Shown: positions 1 through 5,268 of the stretch, one piece after another
Numbering within the stretch: position 1 is the first letter of the stretch
Layout: every line of letters begins with the position of its first letter
DNA from: Candidatus Woesearchaeota archaeon
Lineage (GTDB): Archaea > Nanobdellota > Nanobdellia > Woesearchaeales > JASKKU01
Direction of reading: 5' to 3'
Length of the DNA: 6,182 nt
NCBI GenBank assembly: GCA_011045925.1
Contig: DSBS01000002.1
Coordinates: forward strand, 1-6,182
Notes under the pieces: generated by a model
The model's database searches: none
Told to the model about the DNA's origin: nothing
What the model saw: only the letters and a program-made list of their open reading frames with translations
Translations under genes and position numbers: made by a program

Positions 1-117
1 ATTTATGCATTATCTGAACAATCCAGACTTTGAATCCAGGATTTTCATAGATGCATTAATATAGTGTCTGCCATTTTTCCTGATTCTTTGATGGTTCTTT
101 TACTTTCTCAACAGAAA
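1..117. other. Left-edge region with no supported gene
   Basis: I see no supported gene here. One plus-strand frame is open from position 2 to a TAG at 62-64 (about 20 residues), so it could be the very end of an upstream gene, but nothing in it is recognisable. The minus strand has stops in the frames that would need to run off the left edge. The rest is AT-rich spacer before the tuf promoter. Confidence 0.4.
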
Positions 118-121
118 GCTT

Positions 122-129
122 TTTAAATA
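122..129 (+). promoter_or_regulatory. TATA box of the tuf promoter
   Basis: TTTAAATA is preceded by a purine-rich BRE-like stretch (AGAAAGC at about 113-119). Archaeal initiation about 26 bp downstream would fall near 152. That leaves a leader of about 31 nt carrying the Shine-Dalgarno sequence at 166-173. The position is seen in the sequence; the start site is inferred from the usual archaeal spacing. Confidence 0.7.
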
Positions 130-165
130 TACGGAAAATCCAACATAACACGTGTATTTATACTT

Positions 166-173
166 AAGGAGGT
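166..173 (+). promoter_or_regulatory. Shine-Dalgarno sequence of tuf
   Basis: AAGGAGGT lies 9 nt before the ATG at 183. It is one of the strongest ribosome-binding sites in the window, as expected for a highly expressed elongation factor. It supports the 183 start over the out-of-frame ATG at 175, which overlaps the spacer. Confidence 0.8.
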
Positions 174-182
174 TATGAAAAA

Positions 183-1481
183 ATGGCAAGTGCTAAAGAG
201 CATATAAACCTTGTGTTCATAGGACACATAGACCACGGGAAATCAACAACCGTAGGAAGGCTTTTGTTTGACTCTGGAAATGTTGAGGAGCAGAAGCTCA
301 GAAAGCTTAGAGAAGAAGCAGAGAGAATTGGAAAGAAAGGCTTTGAGTTCGCTTTTGTGATGGACAGCCTAAAGGAAGAGAGAGAAAGGGGAATCACAAT
401 AGACCTGGCTCATCAGAAGTTCGAGACCGACAAATACTACTTTACCGTTATTGATGCTCCAGGGCATAGGGACTTTGTTAAGAATATGATAACAGGAGCG
501 TCCCAGGCTGATGCAGCAGTGCTTGTAGTAGCAGCAGATGACGGAGTTAATGCACAGACAAAAGAGCACATTTTCCTGGCAAGAACCCTGGGAGTCAAGC
601 AGATAATCATAGCAATAAACAAGATGGACAAGGTCAAGTACGACCAGGCGAAGTTCAATGCAGTAAAAGAGGATGTAAGTAAGGTTCTCAAGAGCATCGG
701 GTTTAAGCCTGACCAGATTCCCTTTGTTGCAATATCTTCCCTGATGGGCGACAATGTTGCCAAGAAATCAGAGAACATGTCCTGGTATACAGGAAAGACA
801 CTCCTGGAGACAATAGACTCCTTAAGCGTTCCTGAGAAGCCAACACAGCTTCCCCTGAGGGTTCCAATTCAGGATGTCTTCTCTATCACAGGAATTGGTG
901 TTGTTCCTGTAGGAAGGGTTGAGACTGGTGTTATGAAAGTCGGAGACAAAATAATTGCCGTTCCGGGAAGAGAAGGAAGAGGAGTTCTTGGAGAGTGCAA
1001 GACAATAGAGATGCACCATGAGTCAATGAAGCAGGCGGGTCCGGGTGACAACATTGGGTTCAACGTAAGGGGCTTTGGCTCAAAGGATGTAGCAAGGGGG
1101 GATGTTATTGGGCACCCAGACAATCCGCCAACTCTCGCAGATGAGTTCACAGCACAGATAGTGGTTCTCAACCACCCATCAGCAATGACCGTTGGCTACA
1201 CGCCAGTCTTCCATGTGCATACATCACAGGTAACATGCACCTTTACAGAGTTTGTAAAGAAGCTAAATCCAGCAACAGGAGAGACACTTGAAGAGAATCC
1301 AACGACTCTAAAGAATGGAGATGCAGCAATTGTCAAGATTAAGCCAAGAAGGCCTTTGGTGATTGAAAAGCAGAAAGACATTCCTCAGATGTCGAGGTTT
1401 GCAGTGAGAGACTCAGGAGTGACTGTTTCAGCAGGAATGTGTATAGACCTGGTGAAGAAGGAGCTCGAAAAAGGAAAGTAG
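183..1481 (+). CDS. tuf: Translation elongation factor EF-1A (aEF1A/EF-Tu)
   Basis: This GTPase delivers aminoacyl-tRNA to the ribosomal A site in the cytoplasm. The 432 residues match the usual archaeal EF-1A length. The G domain shows G1 GHIDHGKST (14-22), the switch-I segment RERGITID (67-74), G3 DAPGH (91-95), G4 NKMD (146-149) and a G5-position ISSL (184-187, where ISAW-like sequences are commoner). Two beta-barrel domains follow. Domain II runs from about 220 (PLRVPIQDVFSITGIGVVPVG, VETG) and domain III from about 320 (EFTAQIVVLNHP, GYTPVFHVHT, PQMSRFAVRDSG). The start at 183 gives the standard N-terminus and has a strong Shine-Dalgarno sequence. It is followed by rpsJ, a common archaeal pairing. 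All motifs look intact, and expression should be high from the TATA box at 122-129. Confidence 0.98.
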   Translation: MASAKEHINLVFIGHIDHGKSTTVGRLLFDSGNVEEQKLRKLREEAERIGKKGFEFAFVMDSLKEERERGITIDLAHQKFETDKYYFTVIDAPGHRDFVKNMITGASQADAAVLVVAADDGVNAQTKEHIFLARTLGVKQIIIAINKMDKVKYDQAKFNAVKEDVSKVLKSIGFKPDQIPFVAISSLMGDNVAKKSENMSWYTGKTLLETIDSLSVPEKPTQLPLRVPIQDVFSITGIGVVPVGRVETGVMKVGDKIIAVPGREGRGVLGECKTIEMHHESMKQAGPGDNIGFNVRGFGSKDVARGDVIGHPDNPPTLADEFTAQIVVLNHPSAMTVGYTPVFHVHTSQVTCTFTEFVKKLNPATGETLEENPTTLKNGDAAIVKIKPRRPLVIEKQKDIPQMSRFAVRDSGVTVSAGMCIDLVKKELEKGK

Positions 1482-1486
1482 AGCAG

Positions 1487-1507
1487 TTTTTTCATTTTTT
1501 TCATTTT
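1487..1507 (+). terminator. T-run terminator after tuf
   Basis: Runs of T6 (1487-1492), T7 (1495-1501) and T4 (1504-1507) begin 5 nt after the tuf stop, separated only by CA. Archaeal RNA polymerase terminates at such T-tracts without needing a hairpin. Because rpsJ follows with no clear TATA box of its own, termination here may be only partial, giving more tuf than tuf-rpsJ mRNA. The read-through is inference. Confidence 0.55.
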
Positions 1508-1548
1508 ACTTTGTGCCATGGTGAAAAGACCTTTCATCATGACAAAGT
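1508..1548 (+). promoter_or_regulatory. Hairpin / inverted repeat before rpsJ
   Basis: The outer arms ACTTTGT (1508-1514) and ACAAAGT (1542-1548) pair over 7 bp. After a GC bulge (1515-1516), CATGGTGAAA (1517-1526) pairs with TTTCATCATG (1532-1541) over 10 bp including one G-U wobble. This closes a 5-nt loop, AGACC. A T-run (1550-1554) follows, and the stem ends 8 nt before the rpsJ GAGGAG. It could act as an RNA structure controlling S10 translation or as a DNA operator. Its core is one of three TGAAA-N5-TTTCA sites in the window. Confidence 0.6.
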
Positions 1549-1569
1549 GTTTTTCAGAGGAGATGAGCC

Positions 1570-1878
1570 ATGTCAAAAGCAAGGATAAAGCTAGCGAGTA
1601 CGGATGTTAACAAAATTAACTCAGTATGTGCTGAAATAAGGCAGATTGTAGAAAAGACAGGGGTAGATATGAGAGGCCCAATACCCTTGCCTACAAAGAA
1701 GCTTAAGATAACCACAAGAAAAAGCCCGGACGGAGAGGGAAGCGCTTCTTTTGACAGGTTTGAGATGAGGATTCATAAAAGGCTCATTGACATCAGTCTG
1801 GATGAGAGGACTCTGAGGCTGGTAATGAGAGTAGCAATCCCAGACGGCCTGAACATAGAGATTGAGATGATTGACTGA
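1570..1878 (+). CDS. rpsJ: Small ribosomal subunit protein S10 (uS10, archaeal type)
   Basis: This is a structural protein of the 30S subunit head. The 102 residues match the archaeal S10 family. Visible family signatures are the N-terminal ARIKLASTDVNKIN strand and helix, the loop segment GVDMRGPIPLPTKKLKITTRKSPDGEG (about 31-57), the SFDRFEMRIHKRLIDI motif (59-74) and the acidic C-terminal IPDGLNIEIEMID. The ATG at 1570 is preceded by AGAGGAGAT (1556-1564), a good Shine-Dalgarno sequence. It lies 88 nt downstream of tuf with no distinct TATA box, so read-through from tuf is likely. The hairpin at 1508-1548 sits between the two genes and may regulate it. Confidence 0.97.
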   Translation: MSKARIKLASTDVNKINSVCAEIRQIVEKTGVDMRGPIPLPTKKLKITTRKSPDGEGSASFDRFEMRIHKRLIDISLDERTLRLVMRVAIPDGLNIEIEMID

Positions 1879-1930
1879 TTCTGTTGGTTTATTTCTAGAG
1901 TATTTTCTTACATTTCTTCTTCTTTTCGCC
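1879..1930 (+). terminator. Pyrimidine-rich terminator region after rpsJ
   Basis: A T-rich, C-interrupted stretch (TTTCTTACATTTCTTCTTCTTTT and neighbours, 1904-1927) begins soon after the rpsJ stop. It lies between the convergent rpsJ and membrane-protein genes. It resembles archaeal T-rich termination zones. I see no comparable T-run for the gene arriving from the minus strand. Confidence 0.45.
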
Positions 1931-1958
1931 AAATGCCAGCTTTTGGGCCAGCTTAAGG

Positions 1959-2546
1959 TTAAGGCATAACTGGCGGAGTAGTTACTGTTCCCACGAGGTT
2001 ATCCATTATTAAGGGGATTATAATGTATAATGCAATAAGTGCAAGAAGAATTATAAGCACGATGATAAAATGTGCTAAGAACCCTGTGCTTTTGCTATGT
2101 ATCTGCAGCTCAGAATAAGCTTGCGCCTGCTCTGGATTCTGATTATTCCCATATATTCTTGTTATGCTGTTGGAAAGCATCTCCCTGTCGTCGTAGTATT
2201 CCTGCCTTGGCATTCTGCGTGGCGGATTCCTCTCTCCAAAGAGGCGTTCCTGTTCGTATGCCTGGCCTTCATTGCGTTCTCTTTGCGAATCTTCAGGTTT
2301 TTGATTTATCCGGTTCTGGCTTGTTTCTCTTTCTTCCTCATTATTATTATCACGGAAGCCCTGGCTTGCCTGGGATTCGCTGATTAACCCAAAAATTTCT
2401 CCAGTTCCAAGCTCTCTTGCATTCCCAAAGGCATCCTCTTCATATACCTTAAGGTTAAGGTTTGGGTTATCCCTTATATAATGAATCAGTTCTTTTCTTG
2501 AGCTAAATGTTTTTCTGGATTTCCCAAGCCAGGCGATATATGCCAT
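1959..2546 (-). CDS. Tail-anchored membrane protein of unknown family
   Basis: I do not recognise this 195-residue protein. Residues 1-57 look like a small globular domain (KELIHYIRDNPNLNLKVYEE, then GTGEIFGLI). Residues 58-150 are low-complexity and very hydrophilic, rich in N, Q, E and R, probably disordered. Residues 156-181 (from FLAHFIIVLIILL) form one strong membrane helix, leaving about 14 residues outside. There is no N-terminal signal peptide, so the likely arrangement is a cytoplasmic domain on a flexible stalk anchored at the C-terminus. The ATG at 2546 has no Shine-Dalgarno sequence, but a TATA-like element lies about 26 bp upstream, which suggests a leaderless transcript. It is the last minus-strand gene, 25 bp after the PIN gene, so it may also be read from the HTH-PIN operon. 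Confidence 0.8.
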   Translation of the reverse strand: MAYIAWLGKSRKTFSSRKELIHYIRDNPNLNLKVYEEDAFGNARELGTGEIFGLISESQASQGFRDNNNEEERETSQNRINQKPEDSQRERNEGQAYEQERLFGERNPPRRMPRQEYYDDREMLSNSITRIYGNNQNPEQAQAYSELQIHSKSTGFLAHFIIVLIILLALIALYIIIPLIMDNLVGTVTTPPVMP

Positions 2547-2569
2547 ACTGGTTCTTTGCAGTTCAGAAC

Positions 2570-2576
2570 TATTAAA
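2570..2576 (-). promoter_or_regulatory. TATA-like element for the membrane-protein gene
   Basis: Read on the minus strand, CTTTAATAG includes TTTAATA centred about 26-27 bp before the A of the ATG at 2546. That is the spacing expected for a leaderless archaeal mRNA, and the gene has no Shine-Dalgarno sequence. The element overlaps the end of the PIN coding region. It is a weaker match than the other TATA boxes in the window. Confidence 0.45.
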
Positions 2577-3300
2577 GCTTTTGGTTTTTCCAGGCTTTCA
2601 TCACGCTTTTCTTCATCGCTTCGATCTCATGGTCGCTTACAGAGCACCCACGAAGCTTAACACCCCAGAGAACTCCTTCGAGAAGGTGCTTGTCAAATTC
2701 CCTTTCTATTTTCCGGACTTCGTCAGGAAAGCTGCTCTGCAGAATTCCCTTTTCATAGGCAACGGCCACAAGCTCAGCCGACCTTATAACCTTAACATCC
2801 TTCACAAGGTCCTGGAATTCCTTTATCCTGTATTTCTCCATATTTATTTTCCGGTGCAGCTTCTTCTCGAGAATTCTCTTAAGAGCCCTGGGCTCTTCTA
2901 TAAGCAGCCTTGTGTTTCTTTCATCCACGACGATAGCCTCAGCCTTGTACTTTATTGTGATTGCGATGGTTTCAATCTCTCCCGGATGCATTAATGTAAT
3001 ATAAGAGTCTCCAGAGCTGAATGCCTTGTTTGTTGAATGGTCAATCTTATCATAAATTTCCTTTATCCCTTCTGCCCTGGCAACATTAAGGTCGCCCGAA
3101 GCGACTAGCGACATAACATTTAGTGCTTCGAGAATAAACCTTTTCGTTCTGTTGAGGGGATTGTCGATAAGCTCTTTCTCCACGCTTCTGGAGATAAGGA
3201 AATGGCCGCCGAACTCTTTCCTAAGCTTAGCTATAAGCCAGAGAAGATTATTCAGGGAAAGGCTGATTACAGGGCCCGAGTCAAAAACAAGGCATTTCAT
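2572..3300 (-). CDS. PIN-domain protein, putative RNase, with C-terminal extension
   Basis: PIN domains are metal-dependent ribonucleases built around clustered acidic residues. The pattern here fits: D7 in the first strand (VFDSGPVISL), acidic residues E41/E43 after helix 2 (SVEKELID), E108 in the PGEIETIAIT helix and D126 in VVDERNTRLL. The domain covers about residues 1-150. At 242 residues the protein is much longer than VapC toxins (about 130); the extra 90 or so residues are charged and probably helical, with no motif I recognise. The ATG at 3300 overlaps the stop of the upstream HTH gene (ATGA) and has a purine-rich GGAAAAGGAAA before it, so the two are translationally coupled. The target RNA is unknown: toxin, RNA-processing enzyme and defence nuclease are all possible. 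Confidence 0.8.
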   Translation of the reverse strand: MKCLVFDSGPVISLSLNNLLWLIAKLRKEFGGHFLISRSVEKELIDNPLNRTKRFILEALNVMSLVASGDLNVARAEGIKEIYDKIDHSTNKAFSSGDSYITLMHPGEIETIAITIKYKAEAIVVDERNTRLLIEEPRALKRILEKKLHRKINMEKYRIKEFQDLVKDVKVIRSAELVAVAYEKGILQSSFPDEVRKIEREFDKHLLEGVLWGVKLRGCSVSDHEIEAMKKSVMKAWKNQKL

Positions 3301-3878
3301 TTTCCTTTTCCTTCCCCGCCAGAGAAAATATCTCTTGCAACATCCAGCCTGCTCTTGTTGAATCTTTCATCTCTTTCCTTGACATTCCCCAGGTAGTTAA
3401 GAAGCTCCCATTGGCTGATCTCCATAAGCTCAGCGACCCTGGCAAGCGAAATGCCGTGGTCATAAATCTTGACTGCCTTTTTAATCCTGGCTTTGTTTAC
3501 AACCTCATCCACATACCTGCTTAGCCTTTTGTCGACGGCATCTACAACCTTGATCACAGAAGAAATAGAATTCCTGAATTGTATGTAATCATCCTTCTCT
3601 AGAGCCGTTATCCCGCGCTCAATCAGCTTAAGGATTCTTGAGTGGTCGAGCTTGTAAAGAGAAAGAGTTTTGTAGAGCGCGTATACAGCAACCGCAACAG
3701 AAATGCTGTCTTCATCCTGAAATACAGAAGCATTGTGTATAACATGGTTAGAAAGCTCCATAAGCTCAGAGAATTTCTCCTGTTTTATTCTTGAGGAAAC
3801 CTCTTTCAGAGTAGAAATAATGTCCGTCTTAACAACCAGGCTCATCTGCCCGGCTTTTTTTCTGGAAGAGCTGCTCAT
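3297..3878 (-). CDS. Helical protein with C-terminal helix-turn-helix, partner of the PIN protein
   Basis: This 193-residue protein appears almost entirely helical. Residues 15-125 (ISTLKEVSSRIKQEKFSELM through SVIKVVDAVDKRLSRYVDEV) suggest a helical bundle, with an alanine/valine-rich helix VAVAVYALYK at 61-70. Residues 130-165 (KAVKIYDHGISLARVAELMEISQWELLNYLG) fit a helix-turn-helix, with SLARVAELMEIS as positioning helix and turn. The tail is basic and glycine-rich. It is the first gene of a coupled pair with the PIN gene, which suggests a DNA-binding partner or antitoxin-like controller, but the family is not known to me. The ATG at 3878 lies 26-27 bp from the shared TATA box at 3901-3908 and has no Shine-Dalgarno sequence, so it is probably leaderless. 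M12 is a less likely start. Confidence 0.78.
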   Translation of the reverse strand: MSSSSRKKAGQMSLVVKTDIISTLKEVSSRIKQEKFSELMELSNHVIHNASVFQDEDSISVAVAVYALYKTLSLYKLDHSRILKLIERGITALEKDDYIQFRNSISSVIKVVDAVDKRLSRYVDEVVNKARIKKAVKIYDHGISLARVAELMEISQWELLNYLGNVKERDERFNKSRLDVARDIFSGGEGKGK

Positions 3879-3900
3879 GCTGATTCAACAGAGCAAATGT

Positions 3901-3908
3901 TTTAAATA
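3901..3908. promoter_or_regulatory. Shared TATA box of the divergent HTH-PIN and MCM-like genes
   Basis: TTTAAATA, within GTTTTAAATAC, reads as a TATA box on both strands. Its centre (about 3904.5) is about 26.5 bp from the HTH gene's ATG at 3878 and 27.5 bp from the MCM-like gene's GTG at 3932. A-rich BRE-like flanks occur on both sides (GCAAATG on the plus strand, GCAAAAAG read on the minus strand). Only 53 bp separate the two genes, and I see no second TATA box. Both transcripts would start at or next to the start codon. Confidence 0.65.
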
Positions 3909-3931
3909 CTTTTTGCATAACTCTCCTAAAA

Positions 3932-5113
3932 GTGAAGGTTATGGCTATCTTTTCTTCTCTAAGCAGGGATTCAGCAAGGGCGCTGGGCTCTGTAAAGGAA
4001 TTCCTTCCCTTTAGCTATTCAGAGAAGCTGAAGAGCCTTCTCTTGGGCAAAAAAGCTACTGTCTCTTTTTCAGAAGTTTCTACAAGCTTCGGGTTTGGGT
4101 TTTCATTTCCTGTTTTCCACTCAATTACCGAAGAAGGCTCAGTAAATGCCTTTATTGAGGTGGCCAATAGAATGATTCTTGAGAAAAGCTTCGAAAGGTG
4201 GTTCAGGAAGTTTTCAGCCAACGCCTTGGGCAACATCACCCAGCTTATTGCAGGGCTTTGTTCGAATGTTTCAGGCCAAGTGCCAGATTTCATCCTTAAT
4301 GCTTTGGCTTTAGCCATTTTTTCACAGGAGCCCTTTCATATGCTGATAATCTCAGACAGGGACTCACCTTTAGATAGCTTGCTGGCTGAGCTGGATTCGT
4401 TGCTTTTTGGCTTCTCAGCCTTTTATGCCGAAGAAGCCAGCGAAAAGGATGCTTTCAGGCAGGCTCTTTCCCAGTCGGATGAGTCAGCATTATTAATACA
4501 CAGCCTGAGAGAGCTAAAGGATACTGATGTTGAGCTTCTATTCGATGCAATGGAATACTCATTGATACCTGAAAGCTCACATATTGAAGCATCAGGTGAT
4601 TCAGGAAAACAAAAAAAGCCAGCAAGAAGAAAAAAGTGCACTGTAAGCGTAATTGCAAGGCTGGTCCCCTCTTTGCCTGCTCGCTTTATTAATTCTAAGG
4701 AGCAGCTGCTAGAGCAGATTCCGAAGCCTGAGCTGATGGCTGGCGCTTTCCACTTCCCGATTATCCTGAATCAGAAGCCTAAGCCTGAAGAGCTAATAGC
4801 CCCGGGCTCGAAAAAAAGCCGTGAGCCAGCAAAAAGCCCAGACTTTATTTTTGCCAGGGAGTATATTGATTACTGCAGGGCAAGGAGCCCTTATTTTCCG
4901 GAAAGCCTTGAAGAAGCACTTTCTGCACTCTTTCTTAAGCTAAAGGAAAAAGAGCCTGAAAGCCTTTTTCCTATAAACGAAAAAATCCTTGCAGGAATGA
5001 TTCGGCTCTCAAAGTCTTTTGCAAGGCTTGAGCTCAAAAACGAGGTTAGGCAGAAGCATATAGATTTCGTTTTCTCACTTTTTGACCAGGTTTTGTTTGG
5101 CAACCCTAAATAG
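3932..5113 (+). CDS. Degenerate MCM-helicase-like protein, predicted catalytically inactive
   Basis: I read this 393-residue protein as a shortened MCM relative. Residues 21-82 (VKEFLPFSYSEKLKSLL, ATVSFSEV, then a helix) resemble the MCM N-terminal A subdomain. The zinc and OB subdomains are missing. From about 87 the MCM AAA+ order follows. FERWFRKFSANALGNITQLI and ILNALALAIF match the lead-in helices. HMLIISDRDSPLD (136-148) sits where MCMs have HILLVGDPGTAKS, and ALLIHSLREL (186-195) where Walker B CIDEFDKM should be. CTVSVIARLVP (236-246) replaces the sensor-1 AAANP, and IPKPELMAGAFHF (263-275) the LLSRFD finger. A C-terminal helical domain (AREYIDYCRARSPYF; PINEKILAGMIRLSKSFARLEL, 308-368) keeps the MCM lid pattern. 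All catalytic motifs are changed. A basic patch lies at 226-235. GTG 3932 fits a leaderless start; the alternative is ATG 3941. A structural or regulatory MCM partner is one guess. Confidence 0.75.
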   Translation: MKVMAIFSSLSRDSARALGSVKEFLPFSYSEKLKSLLLGKKATVSFSEVSTSFGFGFSFPVFHSITEEGSVNAFIEVANRMILEKSFERWFRKFSANALGNITQLIAGLCSNVSGQVPDFILNALALAIFSQEPFHMLIISDRDSPLDSLLAELDSLLFGFSAFYAEEASEKDAFRQALSQSDESALLIHSLRELKDTDVELLFDAMEYSLIPESSHIEASGDSGKQKKPARRKKCTVSVIARLVPSLPARFINSKEQLLEQIPKPELMAGAFHFPIILNQKPKPEELIAPGSKKSREPAKSPDFIFAREYIDYCRARSPYFPESLEEALSALFLKLKEKEPESLFPINEKILAGMIRLSKSFARLELKNEVRQKHIDFVFSLFDQVLFGNPK

Positions 5114-5160
5114 ATTCGAAGCCCAGGTTTCCTCATTTATATTCAAGCTAGGCATCGAGA

Positions 5161-5210
5161 TTTTTTACAAATGAAAATACTTTTCATTTAAGAAAGACTG
5201 GCTTTTTTTT
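5161..5210 (+). terminator. T-run termination zone after the MCM-like gene
   Basis: T6 (5161-5166) and T8 (5203-5210) lie 47 and 89 nt after the stop at 5113, flanking the palindrome at 5169-5189. In archaea such T-runs are enough for termination. The intervening palindrome could also fold in RNA, so the zone may serve both termination and regulation. Confidence 0.45.
5169..5189. promoter_or_regulatory. Palindromic operator candidate upstream of the winged-helix gene
   Basis: AAATGAAAA (5169-5177) and TTTTCATTT (5181-5189) are perfect inverted repeats around TAC. The core TGAAA-N5-TTTCA (5172-5186) differs from the rpsJ site at only 2 of 15 positions and from the ftsZ site at 3 of 15. It ends 82 nt before the winged-helix start, about 49 bp upstream of that gene's TATA box. 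Confidence 0.55.
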
Positions 5211-5235
5211 GAAAAACCCTTCCAAAAAAGAAAAG

Positions 5236-5243
5236 CTTAAATA
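5236..5243 (+). promoter_or_regulatory. TATA box of the winged-helix gene
   Basis: CTTAAATA is preceded by an A-rich BRE-like stretch (AAAAGAAAAG). It is centred about 29 bp before the ATG at 5269, so the mRNA probably has a leader of only 0-4 nt. There is no Shine-Dalgarno sequence. An inverted half-site pair, TTTCA (5251-5255) and TGAAA (5260-5264), sits between the TATA box and the start codon, where a bound protein would block initiation. Confidence 0.65.
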
Positions 5244-5268
5244 GTCCTGGTTTCATTTTTGAAAAACG

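Noticed and set aside
2..64. Possible C-terminal end of an upstream plus-strand gene (about 20 residues open to a TAG)
   Set aside because: Too short and no recognisable sequence; an open run this short is expected by chance.
1935..1954. GCCAGCTT direct repeat between the convergent genes
   Set aside because: Only 8 bp and without symmetry or a following T-run on the minus strand; not enough for an operator or terminator call.
1952..2460. 13-bp direct repeat CTTAAGGTTAAGG at 1952-1964 and 2448-2460, flanking most of the membrane-protein gene
   Set aside because: One copy spans the stop codon and the other encodes NLNLK. There are no inverted ends, transposase or target-site logic, so it is probably coincidence in repetitive-looking sequence.
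2072..2994. Plus-strand open frames of about 100-140 codons opposite the membrane-protein and PIN genes
   Set aside because: They are antisense shadows: their predicted proteins are cysteine/leucine-rich without domain pattern, and the minus-strand frames have coherent motifs, coupling and promoters.
3904..3920. Possible fourth copy of the palindrome near the shared TATA box (AAATACTTTT followed by TGCAT)
   Set aside because: It matches part of the site before the winged-helix gene but lacks both the TGAAA arm and an exact TTTCA arm.
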